From assembly GCF_003014475.1 (NCBI RefSeq), contig NZ_PYGJ01000009.1, positions 1 through 64,000 of the forward strand: a stretch of DNA of 64,000 nucleotides. Direction: 5' to 3'. Shown here one piece after another: positions 1-9,352 of the stretch. The number at the start of each line of letters is the position of its first letter. Within the stretch, counting starts at the first letter, position 1. The translations under genes and the position numbers were made by a program. The notes beneath the pieces are model-generated. The model worked only from the letters and a program-made list of their open reading frames with translations, was not told where the DNA came from and ran no database searches. This DNA is from Shimia abyssi (GTDB lineage: Bacteria; Pseudomonadota; Alphaproteobacteria; Rhodobacterales; Rhodobacteraceae).

Positions 1-36
1 TTTGTCCGTATAAAACGTCCGCGTCCGGTACTTCAT
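1..36 (-). CDS. IS30-family transposase, N-terminal 12 codons only (cut by window edge)
   Basis: The minus strand opens with ATG at 36 and reads MKYRTRTFYTDK to the window edge. That is the start I recall for a group of IS30-type transposases (MK-x-RTR-x-YYTD). A GGAG lies nine bases upstream of the ATG. IS30 enzymes are DDE transposases that move their own element. Only the first 12 residues are visible, so neither integrity nor the exact element can be judged. The call rests on a short but distinctive N-terminus. Confidence 0.6.
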   Translation of the reverse strand, partial: MKYRTRTFYTDK

Positions 37-95
37 GATCAACACTCCATCTTTCCAAAAAGATTAAAGTGTTGCGTCGACCCGTTGAAACCGCA
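37..95. mobile_element. Presumed right end of the IS30-type element
   Basis: The leader of the transposase gene runs from 37 to about 67, and the segment AGTGTTGCGTCGACCCGTTG near 68-87 has the look of an IS30-type terminal inverted repeat. The other end lies outside the window, so the boundary, the inverted-repeat match and any target duplication cannot be verified here. Confidence 0.35.
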
Positions 96-385
96 CACGC
101 AATGAAGACCTTAGTGCAGGACGCCGCTAACGGCAGGTTTGAGCCCAGTGTGACCGATGCTGCAAAATGGGTGAATGGCCGCAATAGGTCTCCCAATGAA
201 GTCATTCAGTCGTTTTCTTGATGCAGGAGTGAAAACCGCCGAGACGTTCTACTTGGAAAATGGCCAGTTCCCCAGAAACCGTAGAATTGTCTGTGAAGAC
301 GCTTTTCGGCTTCTGGGGTCAGGGCCGATTCCATAGTCGAGAACTGGCCAGATCCTCAAATCGGCACACTGTATGAAAGATCTCA
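96..385. other. Gap without a supported gene
   Basis: About 290 bases between the presumed IS end and the small minus-strand ORF. Short plus-strand peptides can be read (one from the ATG at 101 ends after about 35 codons, and another frame continues to about 336). They are too short and unanchored to call. This may be the remains of a gene damaged by the insertion. Confidence 0.4.
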
Positions 386-568
386 TCAGGCCCCTGAAGT
401 CCTTAGAAACCAAAAGGGCAATGAGAAGCTGCGCCGCTTTGGCATTGCCGCCGTGGCCAATGCACGCGCCTGATCTGCGCGTTCCTGACGACCGATTTTG
501 ATGTAATGGGCTGTATCTATTGACCCATCCGGGCGGCGTTTGATGTCTGGCGTTTCATTTTGTTGCAT
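386..568 (-). CDS. Small conserved-looking protein, 60 aa, function unknown
   Basis: The ATG is at 568 and the product is hydrophilic. Its first half carries KRRPDGSIDTAHYIKIGR, a pattern I recall from short Rhodobacterales proteins often found beside regulators. No membrane segment or signal peptide is visible. It is divergent from the winged-helix/hydrolase gene starting at 724, so the 155-base gap between them must hold both promoters, and the pair may be functionally linked. The C-terminal half, rich in R, S, F and P, may be natural or may reflect a shift; this cannot be told without homologues. No function is assigned. Confidence 0.5.
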   Translation of the reverse strand: MQQNETPDIKRRPDGSIDTAHYIKIGRQERADQARALATAAMPKRRSFSLPFWFLRTSGA

Positions 569-723
569 TGCGAGAACTCCTCATTTGTCCTGACACCAAT
601 GGACTTCAATCGCGCCGCCAAAGCTTGAAGACGCCCTTTAGAACTCCTTGCCATTTCAATATTTCTGCCCTGCCGGGGACCAAAGTCCTTGAGTATCGGC
701 GTCATTTGCCCGTTCAATGTGCA

Positions 724-1914
724 ATGGCATATGAATTCGGAAACTGCTTGATCGACCCTGATAAACACCTTTTTGAGTACGACGGGTTCCCGGTTCACCT
801 CGAACCACAAGTCTTTGATCTGTTATTGTTACTTGTCGATCAGAAGGGTCGGCTGGTGACCAAAGACGACCTTGTCCAAACCGTTTGGCAAGGGCTAAAC
901 GTGTCTGACGCCACAATAAGCGCACGGATCAACGCCGCACGAAAGGCCGTTGGTGACACCGGGCGGGTGCAAGCCATTATCAAGACGGTCCATGGCAGAG
1001 GCTTTCAACTGAATGTCGAAGTGAAGGCAGTCGCAGCCTCCGCGCAAACGCCCGATCTTTCGCGCTCTGATACGCAAAACATCAAATTTACCCGATCTTC
1101 CCGCGGTGCAAGAATTGCGTTTTCCAAGAGCGGGAATGGCCCGCCACTGGTTCGGGTCGCCCATTGGCTTTCGCACTTGGAATTAGATTGGCAAAGCCCC
1201 GTCTGGAGGCCATTGATCGAAACGCTCGATTGCAAAAACACGCTTTACCGCTACGATCAAAGGGGCACTGGACTGTCCTCACGCGACCTTGAGGGCGCAG
1301 AAATTGATGCCTTTGCCGACGACCTAAAGGCCGTTGCCGACGCCAATAAATTGGATTGCTTCCCGATCTTTGCAGCATCCCAAGCCGTCCCGGTGGCGAT
1401 CCGCTTTGCCCAAAGGTTTCCCCAACGGGTCAGCGGATTGGTTTTGTACGGCGGGTATGTGAAGGGACGCGCATTGCGCGAAGCGGCACAGGGCGACATT
1501 GATGAAGAAACTGTTCTGGGCCTCATCAGGGCGGGGTGGGGCAAGGCGGACAGCCCATTTGTAAATGCGTTCTCGACTCTGTTCATGCCGGACGCCACGC
1601 CCGCGCAATTGGCCAGTTTTGTGAAGATGCAAACTGAAACGATATCGCCGGAAAATGCCGCTCGATTGAGACAAATAATTGACCGGTTTGATGTTTCAGA
1701 ATTATTAGCGTCCATTCGTACGCCGACGCTGGTCATTCATGCGATCTCGGACGCGATGCAGCCTGTCGAACAGGGACGAATACTCGCAAGTGAAATTCAG
1801 GGCGCAAGATACGTTTCTCTTGAAAGCAGGAACCATGTCCCACTCCCTCAAGAGGAAACCTGGACTACGATGATGCATGAAGTTCAGTTTTTTCTGGACA
1901 GCTTACAGCCTTAA
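724..1914 (+). CDS. Winged-helix transcriptional regulator fused to an alpha/beta-hydrolase domain
   Basis: 396 aa from the ATG at 724. The frame is open back to 568, but the upstream residues do not resemble the domain. Residues about 5-98 form an OmpR/PhoB (CadC)-type winged helix: an initial beta sheet, PQVFDLLLLLV, VWQGLNVSDATISARINAARKA cut by short loops, and a GRGF wing. Residues about 125-394 form an alpha/beta-hydrolase fold with a complete candidate triad: Ser219 in AASQA, Asp343 in HAISDA, His371 in SRNHVP. There is no membrane segment, so it is cytoplasmic. The hydrolase part may sense or destroy the signal molecule; that is inference. It lies inside the integrated element, next to the integrase and divergent from the 60-aa gene. 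Confidence 0.8.
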   Translation: MAYEFGNCLIDPDKHLFEYDGFPVHLEPQVFDLLLLLVDQKGRLVTKDDLVQTVWQGLNVSDATISARINAARKAVGDTGRVQAIIKTVHGRGFQLNVEVKAVAASAQTPDLSRSDTQNIKFTRSSRGARIAFSKSGNGPPLVRVAHWLSHLELDWQSPVWRPLIETLDCKNTLYRYDQRGTGLSSRDLEGAEIDAFADDLKAVADANKLDCFPIFAASQAVPVAIRFAQRFPQRVSGLVLYGGYVKGRALREAAQGDIDEETVLGLIRAGWGKADSPFVNAFSTLFMPDATPAQLASFVKMQTETISPENAARLRQIIDRFDVSELLASIRTPTLVIHAISDAMQPVEQGRILASEIQGARYVSLESRNHVPLPQEETWTTMMHEVQFFLDSLQP

Positions 1915-2135
1915 TCACGCCGGTCTTATGTCATCAGGGCACTTCACGAACAACTGTAAGCAGACCTCTGGGTCGGTGGGTCGAGCGTCAGCTAAGTCCC
2001 ACACAGCGGAACTTCGAGTGGTATTTAATGATGACCGCTTTCGACAGTCCCTACCCTCCCAAACATCGACACCGTGCCGACAGCTGCAGTCTAGTTGCTG
2101 CTCGCGTGCCTTCAGCACAGCAAAGTTTTCAGGTT

Positions 2136-3299
2136 TCAGGAACTGTCACCGCCGATCTTCTTACCCATCACGTCCGCTGCCTGCCGCAACGGGTCGTCTG
2201 CAAGATGGGCGTAGCGTTGGGTTGTGGAGGGGTTTGTATGTCCAAGCAATCGACCGACTATAGGCAGACTCAGACCGCTGGAAACGAGATGTGATGCATG
2301 TGTATGCCGATTGTCGTGGATACGGTAGTTTTGAAGACCTGCAGATGTGGTGACCGAGCTCCAAAACTTCTTCAGATCCTTATACGGTTGGTCCGGAGAG
2401 CGTCCCGGAAACAACCAGCGACTTTCAGGATAGTCCCCTGCGCTCATTGCCGAAAGTAAATCACAGGTTGCTGATGATAACGGCAAGTGCTCTCTTCGCT
2501 TTTGCTTTGTGTGGTGCGACGGCTTTGTCCAGACCGCGCGGTCCAAATCGAAGTCTTCCCATTTTGACTTCAGCACTTCGCCGATCCGTGCGCCTGTCAG
2601 GAGCTGCAGGCGTATAGCGTTGGCTGCAACCTGATTTGGATGCTCTGACAGAACCACCAATAGCCTTTGTAGCTCATCGTCTGACAACCAGCGGTCCCGC
2701 TTTTCCTCAGGGAACTTTTCTATACCGCGCGCGGGATTGTCAGTTCGCATCCCCCAGCGTACCGACAGTTGGAACATTTTTGAAGCAAGCGCGAGCGTTC
2801 GATTGGCCTGATACGGAGTGTCGCGCATCTGGTTGTGAAGCTTCTGAACATGCTGATGCGTTACTTCAATAACTTTAAGATCCCCAAGCTTGGGGAGAAT
2901 GTATCTGTCCAGCATCGACCGATCATTCCGAACGCTACCGGGACGTTTCTTTGGCTCCGCATGTTCGGTCATATATTGCGCGGCAAGTGAGTTCACCGTT
3001 GGTGAATGCCTAAGCGTTTGAGCATCCGCGACAGGGTCTCCGCCACGCACCACGTCAGCAAGAAGAGCGCGTGCAATTTCGCGGGCCGCGCCCAATGACA
3101 AGGTTGGCCCATATCGCCCAAGTGTCTTGCGTTTCGACCGACCGGTTTGTTTGTTGCGATATTGAACTAAGAAGCTTTTGACACCGGTCGTTTTCACGCG
3201 GAGTCCAAAACCAGGCAAACCGTCGTCCCAATAGATCATGTCCCGGTTTGTTGCTGAAAGGCGATCGACGCTTGATTTTGTTAATCTGACGTTGGGCAT
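2136..3299 (-). CDS. Tyrosine-type site-specific integrase
   Basis: 387 aa from the ATG at 3299; the frame is open to 3383 but MPNVRLTK is the family-like start. Residues 1-90 match the DUF4102 arm-binding domain of prophage and island integrases (DGLPGFGLRVK, GRYGPTLSL). A SAM-like core-binding domain follows, then the catalytic domain with Arg in LLTGARIGEVL, the His-x-x-Arg box in IHDNRHTHASHL, and the nucleophile Tyr in TTQRYAHL, so it looks active. It starts about 160 bases from a tRNA-Lys 3'-end scar, the usual place for an island integrase relative to its attachment site. Its role is insertion and excision of the element that fills the left end of the window. Confidence 0.93.
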   Translation of the reverse strand: MPNVRLTKSSVDRLSATNRDMIYWDDGLPGFGLRVKTTGVKSFLVQYRNKQTGRSKRKTLGRYGPTLSLGAAREIARALLADVVRGGDPVADAQTLRHSPTVNSLAAQYMTEHAEPKKRPGSVRNDRSMLDRYILPKLGDLKVIEVTHQHVQKLHNQMRDTPYQANRTLALASKMFQLSVRWGMRTDNPARGIEKFPEEKRDRWLSDDELQRLLVVLSEHPNQVAANAIRLQLLTGARIGEVLKSKWEDFDLDRAVWTKPSHHTKQKRREHLPLSSATCDLLSAMSAGDYPESRWLFPGRSPDQPYKDLKKFWSSVTTSAGLQNYRIHDNRHTHASHLVSSGLSLPIVGRLLGHTNPSTTQRYAHLADDPLRQAADVMGKKIGGDSS

Positions 3300-3455
3300 G
3301 GTGCTTCCAGATGAATAGGGTAAGCATAGGGTAAGCAAAGTGCAGTGAGTTGGGAAGGGCCTTATAGAAATCTCAGAACGCAAAAACTCCTGTTATTTAA
3401 TAAAATATACTGCCCAATCGAATTGACTACAATGCTATCGAAAATGGGGTAATAA

Positions 3456-3502
3456 GACTTTTAATCAGTGGGTCGTAGGTTCGAATCCTACACGGCTCAC
3501 CA
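3456..3502 (+). repeat. Attachment-site scar: 3' half of tRNA-Lys(TTT)
   Basis: Positions 3456-3502 read as the 3' part of a tRNA: anticodon loop CTTTTAA (3458-3464), variable region, T-arm GGTTCGAATCC, acceptor strand and CCA. The 5' half is missing: the upstream bases do not pair. This is the direct-repeat scar left when an element integrates into a tRNA-Lys gene. Because the fragment is on the plus strand and lacks its 5' half, the element lies to its left, and the intact tRNA-Lys should lie beyond the left window edge. The neighbouring integrase supports this. Confidence 0.85.
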
Positions 3503-4160
3503 CTGAATCCGTGTTAATGAATGACACGTGATCATTCCTTTACGACAAGGTTCTTTTCTTTTCTGCGTTAACATTTCGATAACGCGAGCAATCTCCGCGA
3601 ATAAGATAAGTGCCGACTTCAGGAACCACGTAGCCAAATTTACGGCAGCTGATTAACGGTTTTTGGCATGAGGTTCGTGTCAGTCGTACACTTTGCTCCA
3701 CATCGACACCAGATATGCAGGGAACACTTGTTTGATGGTTGCGATATTCTACTCCATCTGCGGGCGGTGCGGTTTCTGTGTAGCGCAGGTAATCTATAAA
3801 AAAGAGATACCTTACTTGCGCCGGACTTCAATATCACTTGCCTAAGCCCTTCTGATGAACCTTACGTATGAAGAACCCGACTAGAACTGGGGCCAGAGGC
3901 TCTGTGAAGGTGCCTTCGTCTTTCATCTGCGTCTCGACACGGGAGCTGGCCGCGCGCCGAACCCTTCGGGATTGGGGGCGGCAAGTAAGAGGTGAAACAC
4001 CGCTGATCTTCTTTCTTATTCCTACGGGTCTCGTTGCCGAAGAAATTGTGGGGGATGCACTTGTTAGTGGGGTCATTTGATTGTTGCTCGAAAGGCTTTG
4101 GACCTATTGGAAAAGATGACGCCAGCGGAACCAGATCATGCCCAAGCGTCGAACTCTTAA
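3503..4160. other. Gap without a supported gene, upstream of the broken reverse transcriptase
   Basis: About 660 bases. A 70-codon plus-strand ORF (3868-4080) has no recognisable domain and no convincing ribosome binding site. If the reverse transcriptase was once a retron, its structured RNA would have been encoded here, but I cannot identify one by eye. Confidence 0.4.
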
Positions 4161-5146
4161 GGCCCACGAGCGGAACGAATTAGAACAGTTCCCTTCGCGC
4201 AAAATCCTACACAACGTGAAGTTGCCGCTCTGGTCAAGGAGACCAAAAGCGATCTACAAGAGCTCGCGACACCGCGTTCTAAAGAAACCTTCATTGTTCG
4301 TAGAACCATCGAAACCGGGGGGAAACACGCAACCTTGTCTATCCAGAAGGACGATTACGCGCGGTTCATGAGCGTTTTAACTTTCACTTCAATAAGATTG
4401 TTCAACCAAGCTACTCGATGAGTCCGAGGAAACACCGGTCATAGCGTGACAATGCTGCCGCACACCTTGAGGCAATCCAATGCCTCACACAGGATATCAA
4501 GCAGTTCTATCCATCAACCTCTCGCAGCAAGATCCGAAAATCTCTCATTGAGCAGTTTGGCATAGCAGGAGACGTCGCTGGATTAATTGCCCATGTCGCG
4601 ACCGCTGACGACAAGGCTTGCTTTGGCTCGCCGCTTACGCCAGTTCTCGCATCGCTTGTCCCGCGACCTATGTTCAACGCAATTTCAGACCTATGTGAAA
4701 CACATAACTTAGCATATACTGTGTGGGTCGATGATCTAACCCTTTCGGGAGACGCAATAACTGGACAATTTGTCTCAGAACTTCGTCAGATTATCGCATC
4801 AAATGGCCTGCAGTCTCATAAATTGGCTTACCGGACCGAAAACAAGGCAGTTTTCACAACAGGTGTCGGGGTTGTCGGAAGCAACTTGGTGGTACCCAAC
4901 AGAACCGAGCTAAAGTCGAGAGATCTATGGCGAGAGTTCAAAAATGCTGCATCTCTTGTTGAATTGGATACCGCATCAGCTAGGCTGCTTGGTCATCTGG
5001 GCGGGATACGTCGCAATTTTGGAAAAGCTTCCCCACGTGGACAAATACTCCCTTGTGAGATGAATGCGATCCGACAAAACGTGCGAAAGCATTCCGGCTC
5101 AATTCGGAACGCCTTGCTGCTGAAACAGCGGGACTTCGTCAACTGA
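4161..5146 (+). pseudogene. Retron/Abi-type reverse transcriptase, disrupted by a frameshift and a stop codon
   Basis: Three segments join into one reverse transcriptase. Segment one (4161 to about 4325) reads PFAQNPTQREVAALVKETKS then RRTIETGG. A one-base shift near 4327 leads into RNLVYPEGRLRAVHERF and IVQPSYSMSPRKHRS, which stops at TAG 4442-4444. The same frame resumes at RDNAAAHL and LTQDIKQFYPSTS, then FGSPLTPVLASL, and the catalytic YTVWVDDLTLSG near 4709-4744, ending at 5146. The Asp of QDIKQFYP and the VDD pair are the metal ligands. The palm is intact but the gene as a whole cannot be translated. The true start is not visible and further damage upstream is possible. Such genes belong to retrons or other phage-defence systems. 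Confidence 0.8.
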
Positions 5147-5148
5147 CG

Positions 5149-5358
5149 CTAGAAGAGCAGGTAGAGTTCTCCAAACGCCGCTGTGCGGCCTTTCGAAACC
5201 GCGACGGTGGGCACTTCTGACGAGCCAGGATCCATCGTTAGTATCTTGACTGCCAAGTATACTGTTAGCTGGTTTTGCGGTGCTATGGCCTGTTTGGCCG
5301 GCAGCGCAACGGAAACGGACAATATCGTGGAAACTACAAACAGTGTTTTCAATTTCAT
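5149..5358 (-). pseudogene. N-terminal stub of a secreted amidohydrolase (YtcJ-like)
   Basis: From the ATG at 5358 the product begins with a signal peptide (MKLKTLFVVSTILSVSVALP), then LAVKILTMDPGSSEVPTVAV and KGRTAAFGE, the usual opening of metal-dependent amidohydrolases of the YtcJ group (N-x-K-I-x-TMD, then AVAV-x-x-G-x-I). Homology stops after about 60 residues where the reading frame ends, while a complete enzyme has over 500 residues and metal-binding His motifs. The break abuts the 3' end of the reverse-transcriptase remnant, so insertion or deletion of that element may have removed the rest. Confidence 0.6.
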
Positions 5359-5804
5359 GATTGCGTCGGGCCGGTTGCTGTTCTCCGAAATGTAAAACAA
5401 CGAAACGTAACTTGATCAATTTCTTTGTCAGGTTGGGCGCGCTCTGCTTGCCAAAGCAATCAGCTTTCCTCCAAATCAAATGGCACAACAAGTGATCAAA
5501 CAACCGAACACAATTCCAGTGGGGTAAGCTTGGTCTGTCCTCGATATAGTTATGATGTTTAACGGCGGCCTTTGATGGGCCACAAAACGGCATCCGTCAC
5601 TCTTGGCCAATGCCGCAGTTGGGCGGTTGTCCCAATTTCCAGCATAAGCATAAAGAGGATCGCGGACTTTAGTGCGGATTGCAGCATCGTCCCGTATGGG
5701 CGCTATAGCCCAATTTGCTGCATTCTGCGTTAATGTTTGTGAGGCCATTCTGGGTCAGTTGTGACGAAAAGGTCGAAACCTTTTAGCGTTCAACAAGTTT
5801 TTTG
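5359..5804. other. Gap without a supported gene
   Basis: About 445 bases between the amidohydrolase stub and tRNA-Thr. A 90-codon minus-strand ORF (5476-5748) can be read but shows no domain, signal or conserved pattern I recognise. It is probably decayed DNA between two tRNA genes. Confidence 0.4.
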
Positions 5805-5879
5805 TGGTGCTGCTGGGGAGGATTGAACTCCCGACCTCACCCTTACCAAGGGTGCGCTCTACCACTGAGCTACAGCAGC
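5805..5879 (-). tRNA. tRNA-Thr (anticodon GGT)
   Basis: Read on the minus strand: acceptor GCTGCTG pairs with CAGCAGC, D-arm TAGCTCAGTGGTAGAG, anticodon stem CACCC/GGGTG enclosing TTGGTAA (anticodon GGT), T-arm GGGAG-TTCAATC-CTCCC, discriminator A and encoded CCA (5805-5807). All arms are intact. It decodes ACC and ACT. It lies just outside the decayed accessory stretch and is divergent from the murA operon. Confidence 0.95.
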
Positions 5880-5965
5880 GTACCGTGGCGGCGGATGTAG
5901 CTCCAAAGCGCGAAGCTTGCAACCCCAATCTGGACCCTTTTTTACACGTCATGTAAGGAAAGGTT

Positions 5966-6136
5966 ATGGAACGGAAATCGCAAGCCCCCTCTAAGCCCAA
6001 AAAGGCCCAAACCCGCGAAGATCGCCTTAAGGCGGCGCTCAAGGCGAATATGGGTCGTAGAAAGGCACAAGCGCGTGCACGTGCGGAAAAACAACCGGGG
6101 CCGGATGAGGCAGACAGCAGTAAAGGGCAGGACTAA
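5966..6136 (+). CDS. Small basic protein translationally coupled to murA, 56 aa
   Basis: The ATG at 5966 follows an AAGGAAAGG ribosome binding site and the frame runs 56 codons to TAA at 6134-6136, whose last base is the A of the murA ATG. The product is very rich in Lys, Arg, Ala and Gln (it begins [15 protein letters not shown]) and is probably disordered or nucleic-acid binding. I recall a comparable short ORF ahead of murA in Rhodobacterales genomes, but no function. The one-base overlap with murA makes translational coupling likely. Confidence 0.7.
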   Translation: MERKSQAPSKPKKAQTREDRLKAALKANMGRRKAQARARAEKQPGPDEADSSKGQD

Positions 6137-7404
6137 TGGATTCGATAGTAGTGCGCGGCAATGGGCCGCTGAACGGGCAGATCCCGATCGCCGGGGCCAA
6201 GAATGCCTGCCTGACACTAATGCCCGCGACGCTTCTGAGCGAAGAACCGCTGACGCTGACCAATGCACCGCGCCTTAGCGATATTAAAACGATGAGCCTT
6301 TTGCTTCAGTCGCTGGGCGCTGAGGTCACAAGCCTGCAGGATGGCAAGGTGGTGGCGATGTCGAGCCACAACCTTGATAACCACGTCGCAGACTATGATA
6401 TCGTGCGCAAAATGCGTGCCTCAAACCTTGTGTTGGGGCCGATGCTGGCGCGGCTGGGGCAGGCCGTTGTCTCTTTGCCGGGCGGCTGTGCCATTGGCGC
6501 GCGTCCAATGGATTTGCACATTCATGGGCTAGAAGCGTTAGGCGCAGAGATTGAGCTGAAAGAAGGCTACCTTCACGCAAAGGCCCCAAAGGGTCTGAAG
6601 GGGGCGGTGATCGAGCTGGCCTTTGCTTCGGTTGGGGCCACGGAGAATATCCTGATGGCGTCAACATTGGCCAAGGGCACAACCGTGATCAAAAACGCCG
6701 CGCGCGAGCCTGAGATCGTTGATCTGGCAACCTGTCTGCGCGCCATGGGGGCCCAGATCGACGGTGACGGAACGTCCGAGATTACCATTCAGGGCGTTGA
6801 CCGCCTGCACGGTGCAACCCATCCCGTTGTCGCGGATCGGATCGAACTTGGCACCTACATGCTTGCACCTGCGTTTTGCGGTGGCGAGGTTGAACTGCTC
6901 GGTGGTCGGCTTGATCTGGTGACGGCGTTTGTCGAAAAACTGCACGCCGCTGGGATCGACGTGAGCGAGACCGAAAACGGGCTGAAAGTTGCCCGCAAAA
7001 ACGGACGGGTCAAGGCCGTGGATGTCACCACCGAACCTTTCCCCGGTTTTCCTACTGATTTGCAGGCGCAGATGATGGCGCTCTTGTGTACAGCCCAGGG
7101 CACGTCGGTTCTTGAAGAGAAAATTTTTGAGAATCGCTTTATGCACGCACCTGAACTGGTGCGCATGGGCGCTTCTATTGATGTGCAGGGCGGCACTGCG
7201 ACGGTGCACGGGGTTGATCAGCTCAAGGGGGCGCCAGTGATGGCGACCGACCTGAGGGCCAGCGTATCGCTGATCCTTGCCGGGTTGGCGGCCGAAGGCG
7301 AAACCATCGTTAACCGCGTCTACCATCTGGATCGCGGCTATGAGCGGGTCGAGGAAAAGCTGGGCAATGTCGGCGCCCATATTGAGAGAGTGAGAGAATC
7401 GTGA
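6136..7404 (+). CDS. murA: UDP-N-acetylglucosamine 1-carboxyvinyltransferase
   Basis: 422 aa, the normal length. MurA transfers enolpyruvate from PEP to UDP-GlcNAc, the first committed step of peptidoglycan synthesis in the cytoplasm. Lys22 in PIAGAKNA and the reactive Cys118 in [14 protein letters not shown] are present. Cys (not Asp) at this site predicts fosfomycin sensitivity at the target level. The two inside-out EPSP-synthase-type domains are evident from repeated GAT/GGE motifs. The start overlaps the stop of the 56-aa ORF (TAATG) and the end overlaps the next gene (GTGA), so the three are one translation-coupled unit. Confidence 0.97.
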   Translation: MDSIVVRGNGPLNGQIPIAGAKNACLTLMPATLLSEEPLTLTNAPRLSDIKTMSLLLQSLGAEVTSLQDGKVVAMSSHNLDNHVADYDIVRKMRASNLVLGPMLARLGQAVVSLPGGCAIGARPMDLHIHGLEALGAEIELKEGYLHAKAPKGLKGAVIELAFASVGATENILMASTLAKGTTVIKNAAREPEIVDLATCLRAMGAQIDGDGTSEITIQGVDRLHGATHPVVADRIELGTYMLAPAFCGGEVELLGGRLDLVTAFVEKLHAAGIDVSETENGLKVARKNGRVKAVDVTTEPFPGFPTDLQAQMMALLCTAQGTSVLEEKIFENRFMHAPELVRMGASIDVQGGTATVHGVDQLKGAPVMATDLRASVSLILAGLAAEGETIVNRVYHLDRGYERVEEKLGNVGAHIERVRES

Positions 7405-7880
7405 ACGAAGACGCACGTTTTGAAGACGGGCGCGAGGCGCCTTTGAACCTCGGCGCAATGGACGATCAGGATGTTAAAATCCTGTCCACCCTTGTTCAGG
7501 ACGCGGTGTTCCCGGCAACCGAAATGAAATGGCTCCCGAGCGAGCGCCGCTTTGCACTTTTGATTAATCGCTTTCGGTGGGAGGATCTGCCCGCCGCCGA
7601 GCGTCGCAAGCGCGCAGTTGAACGTGTTCAGTCGCTGCTGGTCGTGGACAACGTGTTGCGCGTGGCCAGCCAGGGCATAGATCGACAGGATGCGGACACG
7701 ATTCTGTCTGTGCTCACCGTGACCTTTGAAAAGGGCGATGATGGCGCTGGCTTTGTCGAACTGACCCTTGCCGGGGATGGCGGTATCCGACTTGAGGTCG
7801 AGGCGCTGGAAATGACATTGAAAGACGTCACACGCCCCTATGCCGCGCCGTCTCGCAGCGCGCCCAGGCACGACGTATAG
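7401..7880 (+). CDS. DUF2948 family protein
   Basis: 159 aa with a GTG start overlapping the murA stop (GTGA). It matches the alphaproteobacterial DUF2948 family: [20 protein letters not shown] near residues 14-33, then [11 protein letters not shown], then a C-terminal [19 protein letters not shown]. It is soluble, with no signal peptide. The function of the family is unknown. Its constant position between murA and hisD suggests a housekeeping role, but nothing in the sequence reveals an activity. Confidence 0.85.
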   Translation: MNEDARFEDGREAPLNLGAMDDQDVKILSTLVQDAVFPATEMKWLPSERRFALLINRFRWEDLPAAERRKRAVERVQSLLVVDNVLRVASQGIDRQDADTILSVLTVTFEKGDDGAGFVELTLAGDGGIRLEVEALEMTLKDVTRPYAAPSRSAPRHDV

Positions 7881-7948
7881 CGCAGTGATTGCGGGGCGTC
7901 TTGCCCCTCCTGTCGGGCGAGGGTATTCAGCGCTCAAAGGAGAGCACG

Positions 7949-9250
7949 ATGCCCCAGTTTCTGAACGCCGCCGATCCAGACTTTGAACCCCGCTTTGCCG
8001 CCCTTTTGGGGGCCAAGCGCGAGGATAGTCCAGACGTGGACGCGGTTGTGGCTGGTATTATTGCCGACGTCCGCGCGCGTGGCGATGCCGCTGTAATCGA
8101 GCTGACGGCCAAGTTTGACCGGCTGGAGCTGACACCTGAAACTTTGGCCTTTTCCCAAAAGGAAATCGACGCATATTGCGCACAGGTAACAGATACGGAT
8201 CGCGCCGCACTGGAACTGGCCGCGGATCGCATCCGTGCTTATCACGCCCGCCAAATGCCCGAGGATCAAAGCTGGACCGACCCCAGCGGCGCGACATTGG
8301 GCTGGCGCTGGACGCCCGTGTCAGCGGCGGGACTTTACGTCCCCGGCGGCCTCGCTTCTTATCCGTCCTCTGTTCTGATGAACGCTATCCCGGCCAAAGT
8401 TGCCGGGGTCGAAAGGCTGGCCATCGTGGTGCCAACACCTGACGGCGTTGCTAACCCGCTCGTGTTGTTGGCTGCGCGGTTGGCTGGTGTGGATGAGGTG
8501 TATCGCATCGGTGGCGCACAGGCGGTGGCAGCGCTGGCCTACGGAACAGAAACCATCGCACCCGTGGACAAGATCACTGGCCCGGGAAATGCGTTTGTTG
8601 CAGCCGCGAAACGACGTGTCTTTGGCAAGGTAGGTATCGATATGATCGCTGGGCCGTCCGAAATTCTGGTGATCGCCGACAAAGACAACAATCCGGATTG
8701 GATCGCACTGGACCTTCTCAGTCAGGCAGAACATGACGAAAGCGCTCAGTCTGTGCTGATCACGGATAATGCCGAATTTGGCAGTGCCGTTGCCGAGGCC
8801 GTGGACAAACGATTGGAAACGTTGGAACGTCGCGCCATTGCAGGCCCAAGCTGGCGCGATTTTGGCGCGGTGATCACAGTGTCGGATCTGACCCAGGCCG
8901 CCACTTTGTCCAACCGCATGGCACCTGAGCACTTGGAACTCTGTGTGGCTGACCCGGACGCGCTGGCCCGTGACATCACCCATGCCGGCGCAATCTTCCT
9001 CGGCCAATACACGCCAGAGGCCATAGGCGACTATGTCGGCGGACCAAACCACGTCCTGCCCACGGCACGCTCAGCACGGTTTTCTTCCGGCCTGAGCGTT
9101 ATGGACTTTGTCAAACGCACAACCCTGTCCAAAATGACGCCAGACGCGCTGCGTGCCATAGGCCCAGCGGCAGAGACTCTAGCAATTTCCGAAAGCCTTG
9201 AAGCGCATGGGCTCAGCGTCCGCGCACGTCTGGATGCGTTGAACGAGTAG
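7949..9250 (+). CDS. hisD: Histidinol dehydrogenase
   Basis: 433 aa from the ATG at 7949, chosen because AAGGAG stands just upstream; the frame is open to 7889. HisD carries out the last two steps of histidine synthesis, oxidising L-histidinol to L-histidine with two NAD+. Family hallmarks are visible: [42 protein letters not shown], the catalytic Glu-His pair in [10 protein letters not shown], and MAPEHLEL near the C-terminus for zinc binding. It follows DUF2948 by 68 bases and is probably in the same operon. No other his gene is in the window. Confidence 0.96.
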   Translation: MPQFLNAADPDFEPRFAALLGAKREDSPDVDAVVAGIIADVRARGDAAVIELTAKFDRLELTPETLAFSQKEIDAYCAQVTDTDRAALELAADRIRAYHARQMPEDQSWTDPSGATLGWRWTPVSAAGLYVPGGLASYPSSVLMNAIPAKVAGVERLAIVVPTPDGVANPLVLLAARLAGVDEVYRIGGAQAVAALAYGTETIAPVDKITGPGNAFVAAAKRRVFGKVGIDMIAGPSEILVIADKDNNPDWIALDLLSQAEHDESAQSVLITDNAEFGSAVAEAVDKRLETLERRAIAGPSWRDFGAVITVSDLTQAATLSNRMAPEHLELCVADPDALARDITHAGAIFLGQYTPEAIGDYVGGPNHVLPTARSARFSSGLSVMDFVKRTTLSKMTPDALRAIGPAAETLAISESLEAHGLSVRARLDALNE

Positions 9251-9291
9251 TATTTCGAGTGTTCCGGGCACAATGATAGAGCAGGCCCGCT

Positions 9292-9342
9292 CTCTTCATC
9301 TTGCCGGAAATACTTCGGGGGTGGAGGGGGCTGGCCCCCTCC
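9292..9342 (-). repeat. Hairpin plus repeated motif after dat (copy a)
   Basis: On the minus strand, after the dat stop at 9353: a perfect stem GGAGGGGG/CCCCCTCC (9323-9342), then AAGTATTTCCGGCAAGATGA-type sequence to 9292. It differs from copy b at two positions in 24. Confidence 0.7.
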
Positions 9343-9352
9343 GAAAGCGTCC

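Noticed and set aside
101-336. Short peptides with a pilin-like phrase near the left edge
   Set aside because: The phrase occurs in a frame without start or signal, and the region is next to an IS end; too little to call a pilin.
5476-5748. 90-codon minus-strand ORF before tRNA-Thr
   Set aside because: No recognisable motif or ribosome site in decayed DNA.
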